Shown: piece by piece, positions 24,190-35,237 of the stretch
Layout of the letters: every line of letters begins with the position of its first letter
How positions within the stretch are numbered: position 1 is the stretch's first letter
Origin: Aporrectodea caliginosa
Lineage: Eukaryota; Annelida; Clitellata; Crassiclitellata; Lumbricidae
Length of the DNA stretch: 64,000 nucleotides
Reading direction: 5' to 3'
Assembly (NCBI GenBank): GCA_020284085.1
Contig: JACEVL010006447.1
Location: 37,501-101,500 of the forward strand
The notes under the pieces: model-generated
Database searches by the model: none
The model's input: only the letters and a program-made list of their open reading frames with translations
Told to the model about the DNA's origin: nothing
Translations under genes and position numbers: made by a program

Positions 24190-25250
24190 CTAATACACAC
24201 GCTTAAATAATACACATGAATTGTAATGGTTTGAGAGAATCCTTTAATACATGCACGACGTACGTTTAGACTACTAATGAAGCTGCGCATGAGATCATGT
24301 CCATGCTCAGCTTTATAAGTAAATATACAATACACTTTACGAGAAGTCGATGTCGATTGATATCTTCTTTCCTGAAGTCTCTCAGATTGAAGAAAGAAGA
24401 TACCATTGACAGAAAAAAGCGGAGAAGAAGAATCCGAGTGGCTTAATTACCCATCCGCTGGGACGGACTAATTCAAATATGAAGGAGATATGATGTCGAC
24501 TGAACCAGTCAGGTCATTTTGATCTCGATTCCAGAGTCGTCTCTTTTGTGAAGCCTATCGACCACAGGATGCCTTGGTCTAAATTTCCCTCTAAACATAT
24601 GCATGGATTTGGTATCGAGATTTTTCTGACCATCCGGTCCATCGGTGCACGGGTGCATGGAATTTGACCAGTTCTAGTGTGGAAGCAAAGGGCAACACAA
24701 AGCATGTCGCGTTCAAAACATTCAGATTCCACCATTCCTGGCTCATGAGCAGAGAAGAAAATATACGTCTCTTAAGTGAGAGACTGCGTTTAGTTCCTGA
24801 CACGTTACATAATATAGTCTATCTGTATCACGTTTATGAACATATATATAGTTCATCATCTACTACAAATATATAGGCAACAGTTGAACAAAGATCAATG
24901 TTAATGCGCCGGAGGTGATGATTTTGTCGAAGGTTCTTTCATGACAGCAAGCACCGTTTGAAAATCGTTTACAATCTGAAACTGCTAAATGAATAAAGAA
25001 TAGCAGTCAGTTGGTAAAGCGCAATGTTCTTTTCCAGACACTGAGTTCGTCTTTTAGTTACACAGTTTTCCTTTGGTAACTTGATCCAAACGTTGTCTTG
25101 ATTCTGCTATAACTTCAGTGTAAACATCTATGCAGCCGGATCAGTTTATCTAACCTAAATCTTCTCTCACAGAAGGAGTGCCCAGTATTTCTGGAATATT
25201 CCTCTCCTCTTACAGAGTTTTGACTAGTGTAGCCTATCTACAGCCTACCC
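24190..25250. other. no gene recognised
   Basis: Unique sequence. No frame shows recognisable domains. Confidence 0.5.

Positions 25251-25253
<3 letters not shown>

Positions 25254-25306
<53 letters not shown>
25254..25306. repeat. (AT)n microsatellite
   Basis: Uninterrupted AT dinucleotides over about 53 bp. Confidence 0.97.
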
Positions 25307-25308
<2 letters not shown>

Positions 25309-25984
25309 TCGCCACAGCGCAAAGCACGTTCAATTCGTGCACGTTTACCAGACAAACGCATAAATATGCATTATTCATGTGAAAAACATTCGTGTGTACA
25401 ATGTGTTTTGTGCCTCCACTAACATTTATATATGCAACCTGGTTGCTCTTTGACAATTAGATCGATAATAAACAAATATACGTTACAATTATATTGTGCG
25501 GCCGACGAACAGCAGTTTGCTGTTCACGTATCATTGATCTAAGGCTTCTAAGCGACAGGTTTATTGTGCGAATCTGTCGCAGATGGTAAGGCACGTTCGA
25601 CAGTACTTATGCCGTACGTTAATAAGCGCCTCTGGTGAATTTCACTTCCAGTGGTGTTGTAGACCTATAAATTTTAGATTACTGTTGCAAGAACGAATAA
25701 TGCACAGTATTATTAGTATTTTTGCCCTGAGGTACTCATGATCCCTCAGGAATTAAGAAAAATATGAGAATACAAGAAAAAAAACAATCTGGAACTCGTC
25801 AAGATCGGACAGGGAGCAAAGGTGCCAATAGGAAGGTAATGGCTTTTAAGCGTTGGATTATGATGGCAATGCACTGAAAAAGATAGCTGGCTTATCTCGT
25901 GTCCCCGCGGTTATAGGAGAGGGACAGCGATTCAACTCTGTGCTGAAAAAGTAGACCACTGTTCTTAATTGGTTCCAGAGTCTC

Positions 25985-27290
25985 AAGCGCCAACAGGACA
26001 AAGGTGCATTCCTCTCTAAAACTTTGGAGCGTATTGTAGCTAACCAACTGTTTGTTTATTTAGACATGCATGGGTTGCTGCCTCCCTTACAGTCGGGTTT
26101 TCGGAGGAATCATTCCACCGAGACTTTGTTGGTTCGCCTTCTTTCGGAGCGCCATGGACAATGGTCAGATAACTCTATTGGCTCTATTTGATGTCAGTTC
26201 AGCTTTTGATTCTGTCGACCACTCAATCCTGCTTCAGCGTCTTTCTGTCTCCTTTGGGCTGACTGGCAAACCCTTAGATTGGCTTTCTTCCTTCCTCACT
26301 GGGCGCACTAACTGTGCTGTTGTTGGGTCCTCTAGGTCCCGCTGGGTCCCTGCCCCTTTTGGTGTAGATAGTCGGTTTTGGGCCCTTTGCTATACATCCT
26401 CTATACGTCTGATATTAGTTCCCTGCTGCTGTCTATAGGAGCTTTATGCTGGATATACAAGCGTATTCCAACTCTGTGCTGTTAAAAAGCCTCGAACCAC
26501 TGCTTGAACCCATCCAAAACTCAATCTGGCTTGGTTCGCCGACAGCTGGCCGGTGTAGTCATGCAACTGTTGGCTGAAACTTACCCTCATGTCACTTTTT
26601 CACTTACTGTACGTGACCTTGGAGCGACGCTCGACCAAGAGCTTAGTTTTTCTCAACACGTTAACTTGCTCACGCGAAGCTGTTACTACCAGCTCCGCCA
26701 GCTGCGTGTTGTGTCTGATGCTGCCGTTGTTCTTGTCCATGCCTTTGTTACCAGCAGAGTTGATAAAGTTCGATTCTCGCTGGTCATAAGCCGTCTTGAC
26801 CGGGTCCTCCGCACAGCTGCCCGACTTATTGGTCGTATTCCAAAACACGCTTCAGTCTCCGCTTACACGCGCGATGTTCTGCACTGGCTTCCTGCCTCGC
26901 AGCGCATCTCTTACAGGATAGCAGCCTTAGTTTGGCGGTGCCTGCTGGCTGTGCTCCATCATACCTTTCTGACCTCTGTCGTCTTGTCTCTGACCTAGCC
27001 CCCCGTCGGGCTCTGCGTTCCTCGGCCAAGGGAGAGCTTGTGCCCGTTTATGTCTCGCCGAGCCTTTTCGGTTGTTGGGCCCTCAACCTGGAATACTTGA
27101 GCTGCGCTTGATGTCTCGCAGCAAACTGCCGCCTTCTCAAGTCTTCGCTGTTTAGCAGAGCGCCTCTGAAATTATGTCTTCCGAATGTTTCTGTTCAGTT
27201 CCCCTCAGGTTTTGCGCGAGTCTACTGTATTTTAAGCAGTTCCTATCTGCTGCTACTTTGGCTTCGCCGGTGTCACGATATAAAGTTGCG
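25985..27290 (+). mobile_element. L2/CR1-like LINE, reverse transcriptase pseudogene
   Basis: The largest LINE fragment in the window. In order: LSKTLERIVANQL and GLLPPLQSGFRRNHSTETLL (about 26015-26135), LLALFDVSSAFDSVDHSILL (about 26175-26235), WLSSFLTGRT, SVLGPLLYILYTSDISS in a third frame (about 26375-26425), NPSKTQSGLV, VRDLGATLDQELSFSQHVN, YYQLRQLRVVSD, LDRVLRTAARLIGRIPK and TRDVLHWLPASQRISYRIA (about 26870-26930). At least three frameshifts separate them. Where the catalytic YADDTQA-type motif belongs, the DNA reads TATGCTGGATAT (YAGY, about 26445-26456), so both catalytic aspartates are lost. The 5' half (ORF1 and endonuclease) is missing. It shares its C-terminal words with the fragment at 23.7 kb. 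Confidence 0.9.
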
Positions 27291-27353
27291 CTCAAAAACA
27301 GAGTCTCTCAGGACTGAAATTATGTCTTCCGCGTTTCGGTTCAGTTCCCCTCA
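27166..27353. repeat. direct repeat about 150 bp apart at the LINE 3' end
   Basis: GAAATTATGTCTTCCG followed a few bases later by TTCAGTTCCCCTCA occurs at 27167-27207 and again at 27315-27352. It marks a local duplication in or just after the LINE 3' UTR. Confidence 0.7.
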
Positions 27354-27359
27354 CAGATT

Positions 27360-28235
27360 TAAATTAATTATTGTAGTATATAGTTCTAAAAATACTAAAT
27401 GGTTTTACCATAAAGTTATAAAATCCACCTGCTTAAAATTATCGTTAACTTTAAAACAAGTTTGACTGCATCTCTCAACGAATAACGTCTCCCGGGGATA
27501 GATTATTTCAACGGAGGATGAAATATTTTCTCCCCTGGACATTTTGTTTCAGAATGTAGTCTCCGGGAGGCGAATTTGTTCTAAAACATTTCCGGTGGAA
27601 TAGGTTAGAATCTGTTTCGAGATAGATTATCTGGAGAGAGACTTTTAGAGAGAAAGAATCTTTCCTGGATTGCTGATTATAAATTAAACAAGAAGGGGGA
27701 ACAACCACTCCTGAACTTTTCCAATCTGTCCTCTTCGATATTTCCGACTTTAGACCCAATCCTTTCGACTTTTAGCTAAAGGCTTCTGATTTGTAAACTG
27801 ACATACTGTAATGAGTCGCCGCACGCCGCTTAATCTCTTCATTTAATATAAACACTAAAAGTTATACAAAGGCATTTGAAATTAATTGTTGTTTAAAGCC
27901 TACGAGAAGCAACTTCTTATGTAATATTCATTTAGTTTCAGTGTAGTGGCGCCGTCTACCGAATGCGAAAGTGACAACACCGGTAAAAGCGATTGAGGCT
28001 ACTTTTTATCTCATGAAATTTATAGGTTGTCAACCGATTATTAGGGCGTCATTTAAAGATGAGCTGTAAAGTAACTTATATGTCAACACTCTTGGATACT
28101 AGCGTATTTTCACACGCAGACACATTTGGATACTAACTATTTACGTCAACACATTTTGGATACTAAGTTAGTGTGGTTGTGGCGTTCGTAAGAAAATGCA
28201 ATTTAAAAGTTTTCAGTGTTATATATGTAGACTAT
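27360..28235. other. no gene recognised; short TTGGATACTAA repeats
   Basis: Words such as TTGGATACTA recur near 28092, 28125 and 28151, and CTCCCGGGGA/CTCCGGGAGG near 27490-27570. No gene seen. Confidence 0.5.
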
Positions 28236-28240
28236 CAACA

Positions 28241-28440
28241 GAAGTTGGATTGGTGGGAATAATTCTTGCTTAAATAGAAGTTGGATTTATGAAAATTGTT
28301 TTTCTTAAATAGAAGTTGGATTGGTGAGAATAATTCTTGCTTAAATAGAAGTTGGATTTATGAAAATTGTTTTTCTTAAATAGAAGTTGGATTTATGAGA
28401 ATAATATTATTTTTGCGTAAATGGAAGTTGAATTGATGGC
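28241..28440. repeat. 35/36-bp satellite array 1
   Basis: Five evenly spaced units with the core GAAGTTGGAT start at 28241, 28277, 28312, 28348 and 28383, and a diverged unit follows near 28424. Units alternate between two variants (GGTGAGAATAATTC and TTATGAAAATTG), giving a dimer of about 71 bp. The same monomer, inverted, forms the array at 33800-33930. Confidence 0.85.
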
Positions 28441-29229
28441 AGTTGTCATGGACATTGGTATTTAAATGCCACTTATATAAAACGATGAAACGATATGTTC
28501 TAATTATGCGTACATAATAAAGAATGCTAAAACGATGAATTACCAAGTGTTCTCTAATATCCCTCTGCCTTTGCCACATCACAAAAGCGCAGTTGTTTAA
28601 GAGATTTATGTCAACTAATATCTGCTCATGATCTGCTCCGGCAGCGATTGATAACAATTCACTATAGTTTTCTGCTGTCAGCTAAGCTTACTCAGAGTAC
28701 CTCTGAAAGATATGCGCTATATAATTTACGAATATGCTCGAATAAACACTACCAAATCCTCGCTATAATACGTCGCGTGATTATTTTTCTCTGAGGGCAA
28801 TTGGTTCTACACGACGTTTATTCTTTTCAGATTCATACAATGCCAGAAATTTTAATAAATTTCTCTAAATTGCTCAGGCATTGTATTCAGGTATAGGCTA
28901 CGTCAAAACAGTTCGTATGCATATTTCTCTAGCATGTCATTTTTGATCGATGAGTTGGTCACGTGTGGACTTTGTTCGGCGATTACGTTCGTTCGGACTT
29001 CCAATGCGACGCAGTGCAGCTGTGCGTTCGTTGAGTTATTTCATTTCGTTTTACTGGAGGTTCTGAGTGTTTTCGACGTTGTTCTGACGTTTCTTGTTGA
29101 AATCTCGCCCACATGAAGAGGTTTTAGGTTCCTAGTTGGACAGTATGAAGCTCCACCTGGATAGACCAAGAGATTCCTTGGGTTGGGGCTGATCGTTCTA
29201 TTGCGGTGACGCTCCCCGAATCGTCGCTG
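28441..29229. other. no gene recognised
   Basis: Unique sequence between the satellite array and a dispersed repeat. No supported coding frame. Confidence 0.45.
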
Positions 29230-29578
29230 TCTGCGTCCTTCACAGTTCGCACTTGATGGCAGAAAAATGCGGCGACGACGCAACGTCTTTTATCATCAGC
29301 TACTGTATGTACTGCTTGGTGGCGGAGTTCGTGTACCGCGAGCCTCGTCATTGTGTAGTCGCTACCTCATTTTCGATGCGACCTAGGCCAGGAATTTTGA
29401 ACATTGTCCAGGAATTTGAACATCGTGTCTTTGTATGGGAATGAGTTTGCATGTCTGTAGAAGATCGCTAGACGTGCACTGTTCGCTATTTGAAAACATT
29501 TTTGTGCTGAAGGACTTTAATGCCATTTAGGTTGGCGCAAACAGTGCTTCTGTGGGGACACTAGAAAGTATACTTGAA
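29230..29578 (+). repeat. dispersed repeat of unknown family, copy 1
   Basis: Shares ordered words with 48100-48440 in the same orientation: GTTCGTGTaccGCGAGCCTC, then GCACTGTTCGCT, then TTTAGgTTGGCGcAgGCAGnGCTT-like sequence. No protein was recognised. It could be the 5' part of a LINE or an untranslated repeat. Confidence 0.55.
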
Positions 29579-29580
29579 AA

Positions 29581-29960
29581 GCCAACAGTAGTTATCTCAA
29601 TACATAATTTTTATATAATCAGTATTGATCATAAAATTTTATTGATAATTCACGCCATATAACGCGGATATGATTCTTAGACGAACAAAGGCTTAATCAA
29701 ATAACAAAGCCGACTCTAACAGCTGAAATAAGAGACCAGGTGGTGGCAGGATTTCGAAGCAATTACAAAGCAATTTGGCAAAATGTTGTCAGCGGTCTCT
29801 TCTTTTATGCCTGCTTCAAACAAAATAATAAGAACTACATTAAAATTTACGAAAAGCCGTAACAGCTAACATTGTGGTGATTCCCCAGTGTTTTCTTGTC
29901 GGTTGGCGCCTTTTGGTCCCTAAAGTTTACTCTCGTAACAGCGTATAATCGTATATAAAA
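29581..29960 (+). repeat. duplicated segment, copy 1
   Basis: Closely matches 33127-33572 in direct orientation. Shared stretches include AACAAAGCCGACTCTAACAG, GGTCTCTTCTTTTATGCCTG and CTTTTGGTCCC. Copy 2 has an extra insertion of roughly 70 bp. No coding frame is shared. It may be an unclassified transposon or a local duplication. Confidence 0.85.
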
Positions 29961-29968
29961 CTTTCTTA

Positions 29969-29990
29969 ACAATAATAATAATAATAATAA

Positions 29991-30041
<51 letters not shown>
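29969..30041. repeat. (AAT)n microsatellite
   Basis: AAT units with one A insertion near 29991. Confidence 0.95.
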
Positions 30042-30090
30042 CCGTAAAACATAATTATGCTTAGTTTCTTAGAGCCTGAGGGATTCTTTC

Positions 30091-30210
30091 TAATAATAAT
30101 AATAATATTGTTATTCTTATTATTATTATTATTAAGCTTTCTACTACTACTACTACTACTACTACTACTGCTGCTGCTGCTGTTCTGAGGCTACTACGAC
30201 GACGACTGCT
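30091..30210. repeat. compound trinucleotide repeat (AAT/ATT/CTA/CTG/CGA)
   Basis: AAT units, then ATT units, then CTA, CTG and ACG/CGA units in series. The AAT and ATT blocks are complementary and could form a hairpin. Confidence 0.85.
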
Positions 30211-30394
30211 AAAATAATTCATTCAGAGGTCCAAAATAGCACTCCTCCAAGATAACTACTTAGAAGCTTCAAGTCAGAAATTCTTAAGCTCTAAATTTAC
30301 TCTAAATCTACGCGCAGGCCACCAATTTCTTCACAAGCACTTCCTCGTGTGGCAGAACGGTTGTCCAGAGATGTCAAGTAGATATCGCCTCTGA

Positions 30395-30432
30395 TTGGTG
30401 TGCACTGCGAGAGGCGCTATATAAATTGATAG
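30395..30432 (+). repeat. LINE/SINE-type 3' tail
   Basis: GAGAGGCGCTATATAAATTG resembles the 3' tail of the L2-like elements at 24.1, 41.5, 53.5 and 58.3 kb. Upstream sequence is too decayed to identify. Confidence 0.5.
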
Positions 30433-30564
30433 ATACAATCGGTGTCAGATTGATAAGGACAAGGGTGAGGATTTAGAGGATCATCAGTAATCACCCTATC
30501 TACAAATTCTACGTTCTTCGCTGTCTATCTGAGGTTCTGTGGCGAGTAGGCATTTGGTTCTAAG

Positions 30565-30592
30565 TAAGTAAGCAAGCAAGCAAGTAAGTAAA
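30565..30592. repeat. (AAGT)n/(AAGC)n short repeat
   Basis: Short tetranucleotide tract followed by AAACTCTTTATTAAACC. Similar AAGT tracts followed by a TTTATT-type word lie at 40253-40280, suggesting tails of a minus-strand retroelement. Confidence 0.5.
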
Positions 30593-31492
30593 CTCTTTAT
30601 TAAACCAATTTCATATCCGCACTCTGGTGTACATACGTCTTAATAACAATTAACTGTCAATATGAGTACAACATTATAACTATTATAAAAGTCTTGCGCT
30701 GTAGATTATCTGCAAGAGGTAGGCAACGGTCGTGCGATCGCGGTCGCAGGGTATATTGTTGTGGTTTTTCGTGGAAGTAGCCTAACCTATGCAGTAAGTG
30801 ACGCCAGTTCAGCAGGACCGCAGAGAAAAGACGGCTCGGCTTCAAAACAGAGTCGCTCAAATGTCAGGAAGGTACCGAAGGCGGATTAGCTTGCTTAATA
30901 TTATTGACTGGAAACGGCTCTTATCTGTTGCCCGCAAACCTCCACCATGCCGAGGCATCATAGTATAAACGAGCCACTGTTGTTACGTACTACAACATAA
31001 AGTTGCAGACTCGTGATGGCGCAACAAGAACGCCAATGATGCAGCAGTATGCTGATTTTATTCGTATCTCTTCCTATAAAATGGTTAGGCGTGAAAACAG
31101 AGAAATATTGCAAATTCTGTCCTTTCTTTTATGATATGTTGCAAAGGCACGAGCCATTTATTGCCGGTTCTTATGCTTTCGAGGATATTCTGTCGAAACA
31201 TCTGCACGCCAATGAACAGTAACTCTATGTTTCTATTTTCATCAACCCGTCTGCATAAAGCAACAATTTACGATGGCAACACGGAAACAGTGATTGGATT
31301 CCACGATGACATTTCGCTGCATTATTGCTTTCCGTTACCAAGTTCCATTTGTTGCACGCGTGGTCCTATGATTGCCATTTTCCAAGTCTATCGGTATCGC
31401 ATGTGTGCTTAAGTCTACGTGCGTAACGTGCATATTATGTTCATGTTCAAATGTACGCATGCTCAAATGCACTTGTGCCAGTGGCCTACCGA

Positions 31493-31600
31493 ATCGTAAT
31501 TGTAATCGTAATCGTAAACTCGAAACTTCCACAGCGACCACAAAAGCGAAGTCGCAAGAACCAGCTTATTCACAGGCGCTCAATCGAAACAAAATCGATA
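31493..31600 (-). repeat. dispersed repeat with (TTACGA)n tail, copy 1
   Basis: TCGTAATCGTAAACTCGAAA at the + strand left side is followed by homologous sequence through CAGCTTATTCAC. Copy 2 is at 41848-41940, and a decayed third copy may lie near 62925-62980. The hexamer (TTACGA on the minus strand) at one end suggests the 3' tail of a LINE or SINE on the minus strand. Confidence 0.6.
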
Positions 31601-31785
31601 GGCAGAGGAGGTCAAAATCCAGAGAGTCAGACAGGCAGACGGGCGGCTAAGGTTGGTAGTATTTAGAGTTGAAATGGCGAGGTAGGTAGGGTAAAGTGGA
31701 GGATTGAGGATAGGATTTGTGAAAAGCAGTATTTTCAATTTTGAGTGAAGGACCTGTGGAAAGATAGCGAGTGGTGGGGTTTTGG

Positions 31786-32300
31786 TAATGTAATGTAATG
31801 TCAAATATAAAGCGCACTTGTGCTCAACACGTGGCCATCAAACAGCTGAAAAATGCGTCGAAAACCATATATAGCCGCGTGCAGCACGCACAAATGGAAG
31901 AGCGTTCCACATCCGTAGCGCCGCAATCGAGAAGTCCCGACGAACTGGTGGTGGTTCGAAGGTATCATCAAGTCATTTCGTGAGGCAGACCGGAGAGCCG
32001 ACCAGTTTGAGTGCCAACTGGAAGGTACAGTTCAGCAATTTAGTCCAGAGCAGTACCAGTCGTAGCCTTCCAAACCAGCGTAGCAATTTTGAATTGCACA
32101 CGATCAGCAACTGGAAGCCAGCTCACGTCGCATGTAGTCAGATATGTGTGAATATCTCGGTAGATCAGCCAGAAGTCTGGCTGCTGCATTCTGAACTTGC
32201 TGAAGTTGATGAAGGCGGAACTCAGGGAGGCCCAGGAGGACCCCATTACAGTAGTCAAGACGTGTGAGGACGAAGGAGTGTATTAGCACAGCCGCAGCGC
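31786..32300 (-). mobile_element. L2/CR1-like LINE 3' fragment
   Basis: The minus strand reads AAAVLIHSFVLTRLDYCNGV, QQVQNAAARLLADLPRYSHI, WLPVADRVQFKIATLVWKA and ALRMWNALPFV in changing frames. These are hallmarks of the L2/CR1 reverse transcriptase C terminus. The 3' end reads TGCGCTTTATATTTGACATT and then a (TTACA)n tail (+ strand 31786-31800). Frameshifts and stops break it. Its upstream side runs directly into the 15-bp minisatellite. Confidence 0.8.
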
Positions 32301-32303
32301 CGA

Positions 32304-32926
32304 GTTCATATGTGGTGAGTTCATATGTGGTGAGTTCATATGTGGTGAGTTCATATGTGGTGAGTTCATATGTGGTGAGTTCATATGTGGTGAGTTCATA
32401 TGTGGTGAGTTCATATGTGGTGAGTTCATATGTGGTGAGTTCATATGTGGTGAGTTCATAATTATGTGGTGAGTTCATATGTGGTGAGTTCATATGTGGT
32501 GAGTTCATATGTGGTGAGTTCATATGTGGTGAGTTCATATGTGGTGAGTTCATATGTGGTGAGTTCATATGTGCTGAGTTCATAATTATGTGGTGAGTTC
32601 ATATGTGCTGAGTTCATATGTGGTGAGTTCATATGAGTGAGTTGACTGAGTTCATATGTGGTGAGTTCATAATTTTATGTGCTGAGTTCATAATTATGTG
32701 GTGAGTTCATATGTGGTGAGTTCATATGTGGTGAGTTCTATGTGGTGAGTTCATATGTGGTGAGTTCATATGTGGTGAGTTCATATGTGGTGAGTTCATA
32801 TGTGGTGAGTTCATATGTGGTGAGTTCATATGTGGTGAGTTCATATGTGGTGAGTTCATAATTATGTGGTGAGTTCATATGTGGTGAGTTCATATGTGGT
32901 GAGTTCATATGTGGTGAGTTCATATA
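32304..32926. repeat. 15-bp minisatellite (GAGTTCATATGTGGT)n, about 40 units
   Basis: Near-perfect 15-bp units over about 620 bp. Variant units carry an extra AATT (CATAATTATGTGGT), which shifts the frame by four, and the array is disturbed near 32630-32695. On the minus strand it encodes MNSPH or YELTT pentapeptides, but only as an accident of a 15-bp period. The units are contiguous, so it is not a CRISPR array. Confidence 0.97.
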
Positions 32927-32995
32927 AGCTGTTTGTGGTAGTTCTGGCGGAAGTTTGTTCCAAAGAGGTGGAAACTCGGACCATTGGGTCAAGTA
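32927..32995 (-). mobile_element. LINE reverse transcriptase C-terminal scrap
   Basis: The minus strand reads FPPLWNKLPPELPQTA, matching the WN.LP.EL motif at the very end of L2/CR1 reverse transcriptases. It lies on the far side of the minisatellite from the upstream part of the enzyme, so order is scrambled or two LINE copies are involved. Confidence 0.6.
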
Positions 32996-33126
32996 TCAGC
33001 CCTGGATAAGAATCAATGTGCCTGTCTTTCTAGCTATCCGATCACTGTTGATAAAATTTCTTTCTACATGGCTTTAACGTCCTTTAGATTTTGACAGGCA
33101 GCTCTTTTATTGGGTACCAAAAATGC

Positions 33127-33572
33127 CAATAGTAAAACTATCTCAATACATAATCAGAATTGCTCATAAGAATGACTAACACTTAACGAAGAGGGTGTAC
33201 TAACAGCGACTGGAAAACCAATACAGCTCGTCGTTAACATGTTAAATCATTCACGCCATATTATTCGCATATGGTTCTTAGACAAACATAGGCCTAATCA
33301 TTTAATTCTTGGCTGATCAAATATAACAAAGCCGACTCTAACAGCTGAAGTAAGAGATCAGGTGGTGACCGGGTTTCAAAGCAATTACAAAGCGATCTGA
33401 CAAAATGTTGTCAGCGGTCTCTTCTTTTATGCCTGCGTCTTCTTCTGTCAAAATAAATCACGAAACACTACATTCGAATTAACAAAAAGCAATAACAGAT
33501 AACTTTATTAGAATCTTCTCGTCCCATTGTTTCCTTGTAGGCTGGCGTCTTTTGGTCCCCAAATGTTAACCC
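33127..33572 (+). repeat. duplicated segment, copy 2
   Basis: Direct-orientation counterpart of 29581-29960. It contains an insert (about 33170-33240) with CAGCTCGTCGTTAA, which also occurs near 36706-36720. The insert could be a separate short repeat. Confidence 0.85.
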
Positions 33573-33773
33573 TATTAATCGTAATCGTAAAGGTGAACTC
33601 CAAGTTACATATATCTTTCGGCAAACTTGTAGTATCGAGGGCTGTAGTTTACCGAATTTATGGCGTGGGTTCTGCGCGGTGATTGGTTGACCTGAAATAT
33701 ACACGGGAGGGAGTACTTGATACGACGTATTATGTCATCGCGATTACGTTAAGGTTAGGCTATATAGGCCTAT

Positions 33774-33788
33774 GCGTCGTGAGGGTCG
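33774..33788 (+). repeat. 15-bp direct repeat, left copy
   Basis: GCGTCGTGAGGGTCG, repeated exactly at 34073-34087. The pair brackets satellite array 2. Confidence 0.8.
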
Positions 33789-33799
33789 CAATCTAGGCC

Positions 33800-33930
33800 T
33801 AACTTCCATTTAAGCAAAGAATTATTTTAATCAATCCAACTTATGTTTAGCAAATTATTTTAATCAATCCAACTTATGTTTAGCAAATTATTTTAATCAA
33901 TCTAGCTCCTATTTAACCAAGATTTAGTTT
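33800..33930. repeat. 33-bp satellite array 2 (inverted relative to array 1)
   Basis: Units end in ATCCAACTT at 33834-33842 and 33867-33875, with diverged units on both sides. The reverse complement, AAGTTGGATTGATTAAAATA, matches the monomer of the array at 28241-28440. Confidence 0.8.
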
Positions 33931-34072
33931 CATCAATACAATATCCGTTTGCTATGTATATAATAAAATGCGAAAAATGGAGTTGACCATCCATAATAAA
34001 ATAGGCTAGGCTAATCCTTTTTACTGAAAAAGACAAGAATAAAATACGCTAATATGGAGTTTTACCGGTTAG

Positions 34073-34110
34073 GCGTCGTGAGGGTCGGGTAGGGTCAGGG
34101 TTAGGGTTAT
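34073..34110 (+). repeat. 15-bp direct repeat plus telomere-like GGGTTA stretch
   Basis: The second copy of GCGTCGTGAGGGTCG is followed by GGTAGGGTCAGGGTTAGGGT. Only two exact TTAGGG units are present, so this is at most a tiny interstitial telomere-like patch. Confidence 0.55.
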
Positions 34111-34688
34111 ATGTTTTCGAAAGGTTGAGACGCTGAAGGGTCGTCTGGAGTGGAGTTGTCGTTGCCCAGTAAAATACTAGATAAACGAACTTTGCTGGAA
34201 CAAGTGGCACGCAGAGCATTTTACTTCACTATGTACAATTTTCTGGCGTTGTAGATAGATAGGCCTACTCTAGCACGCCGTTTATCTTTGCAGATGTGAT
34301 TAATTTCAAAGAGATTCATGTACAACAATCAGAATGTCTAGCTCAATCAAGAATGGTCTATGATTTCTCTGTAACCTATCCTTGTCCCATTTAAATCCGC
34401 ATATCAGGGCGCACCACGCCCGATTCCTTTCAGGCAATGACAGCATGCCTAAATATAGTGTCTATAACACAAAATATACAGCCCCCGATACTCTAAGTTT
34501 GCCTAGCATTCTTGTCTAGAAAGTATTTGTTGTTGTTTGGTTTTCATTCCTTTCCTATTAATCTGACCTTTACACTTATTCTGTTTTTACTCAGACGATC
34601 GTGCTCACAAATATTTCATCTCAGTCATGATGATAGTAGATGCACCGAGACAGAAAAGAAGAGCGATTACATCAGTGTAACATAATTT
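34111..34688. other. no gene recognised
   Basis: Unique sequence with no supported frame. Confidence 0.5.
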
Positions 34689-34691
34689 ATT

Positions 34692-34695
<4 letters not shown>

Positions 34696-34741
<46 letters not shown>
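34696..34741. repeat. (AT)n microsatellite
   Basis: Uninterrupted AT tract of about 45 bp. Confidence 0.97.
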
Positions 34742-34743
<2 letters not shown>

Positions 34744-35007
34744 CACATGCTAAATGTTTGATGATGTGGCTGACGTTGACGTCGACCTTGTTTCTTCTTA
34801 CATTGCTCAAAGAACAGCAATGCATGTATCCAGTTACAGGATCTCAGCTGTGTAAAAATTCCAGCCATCGATTGTAAAGGCAGTGTTATAATAAAATACA
34901 GCCCGTAAAAACAAAGTTTTTTACTATATCCATCTACTATCCTATAATGCGTCTTATGAAGCAGTTACCTCTACAAATATATAGTCCGCGTTCATTTTAC
35001 GACTGCG

Positions 35008-35042
35008 GCCAATCACAACGCTGGCCAATCACAACGCTGCGT
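35008..35042. repeat. 17-bp tandem duplication
   Basis: GGCCAATCACAACGCTG appears at about 35008 and immediately again at about 35025. Confidence 0.8.
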
Positions 35043-35237
35043 ATCGGAAAAGGGGATTCCCCGATTCGAAAAGTTTAGTCCCCGATTCTATAAGCTAGCC
35101 TTTTTGGGGAGCTGAAATTTTGATAGAATGAAGTGTGTGCGAGGGCGAGTCTATATGCCAAGTTTCACGACGATTGAATGATTGTAAGTGATCGAACTAG
35201 TCGTCGCAAGATTTGACTTTTTAGCCTGTGGCTCAAT

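Noticed and set aside
32304..32926. CRISPR-like regular repeat array
   Set aside because: Units are contiguous 15-mers with no spacers, in a eukaryotic context.
32104..32992. Pentapeptide-repeat proteins (MNSPH / YELTT)
   Set aside because: By-product of a 15-bp minisatellite. The unit is a multiple of three, so every stop-free frame stays open.
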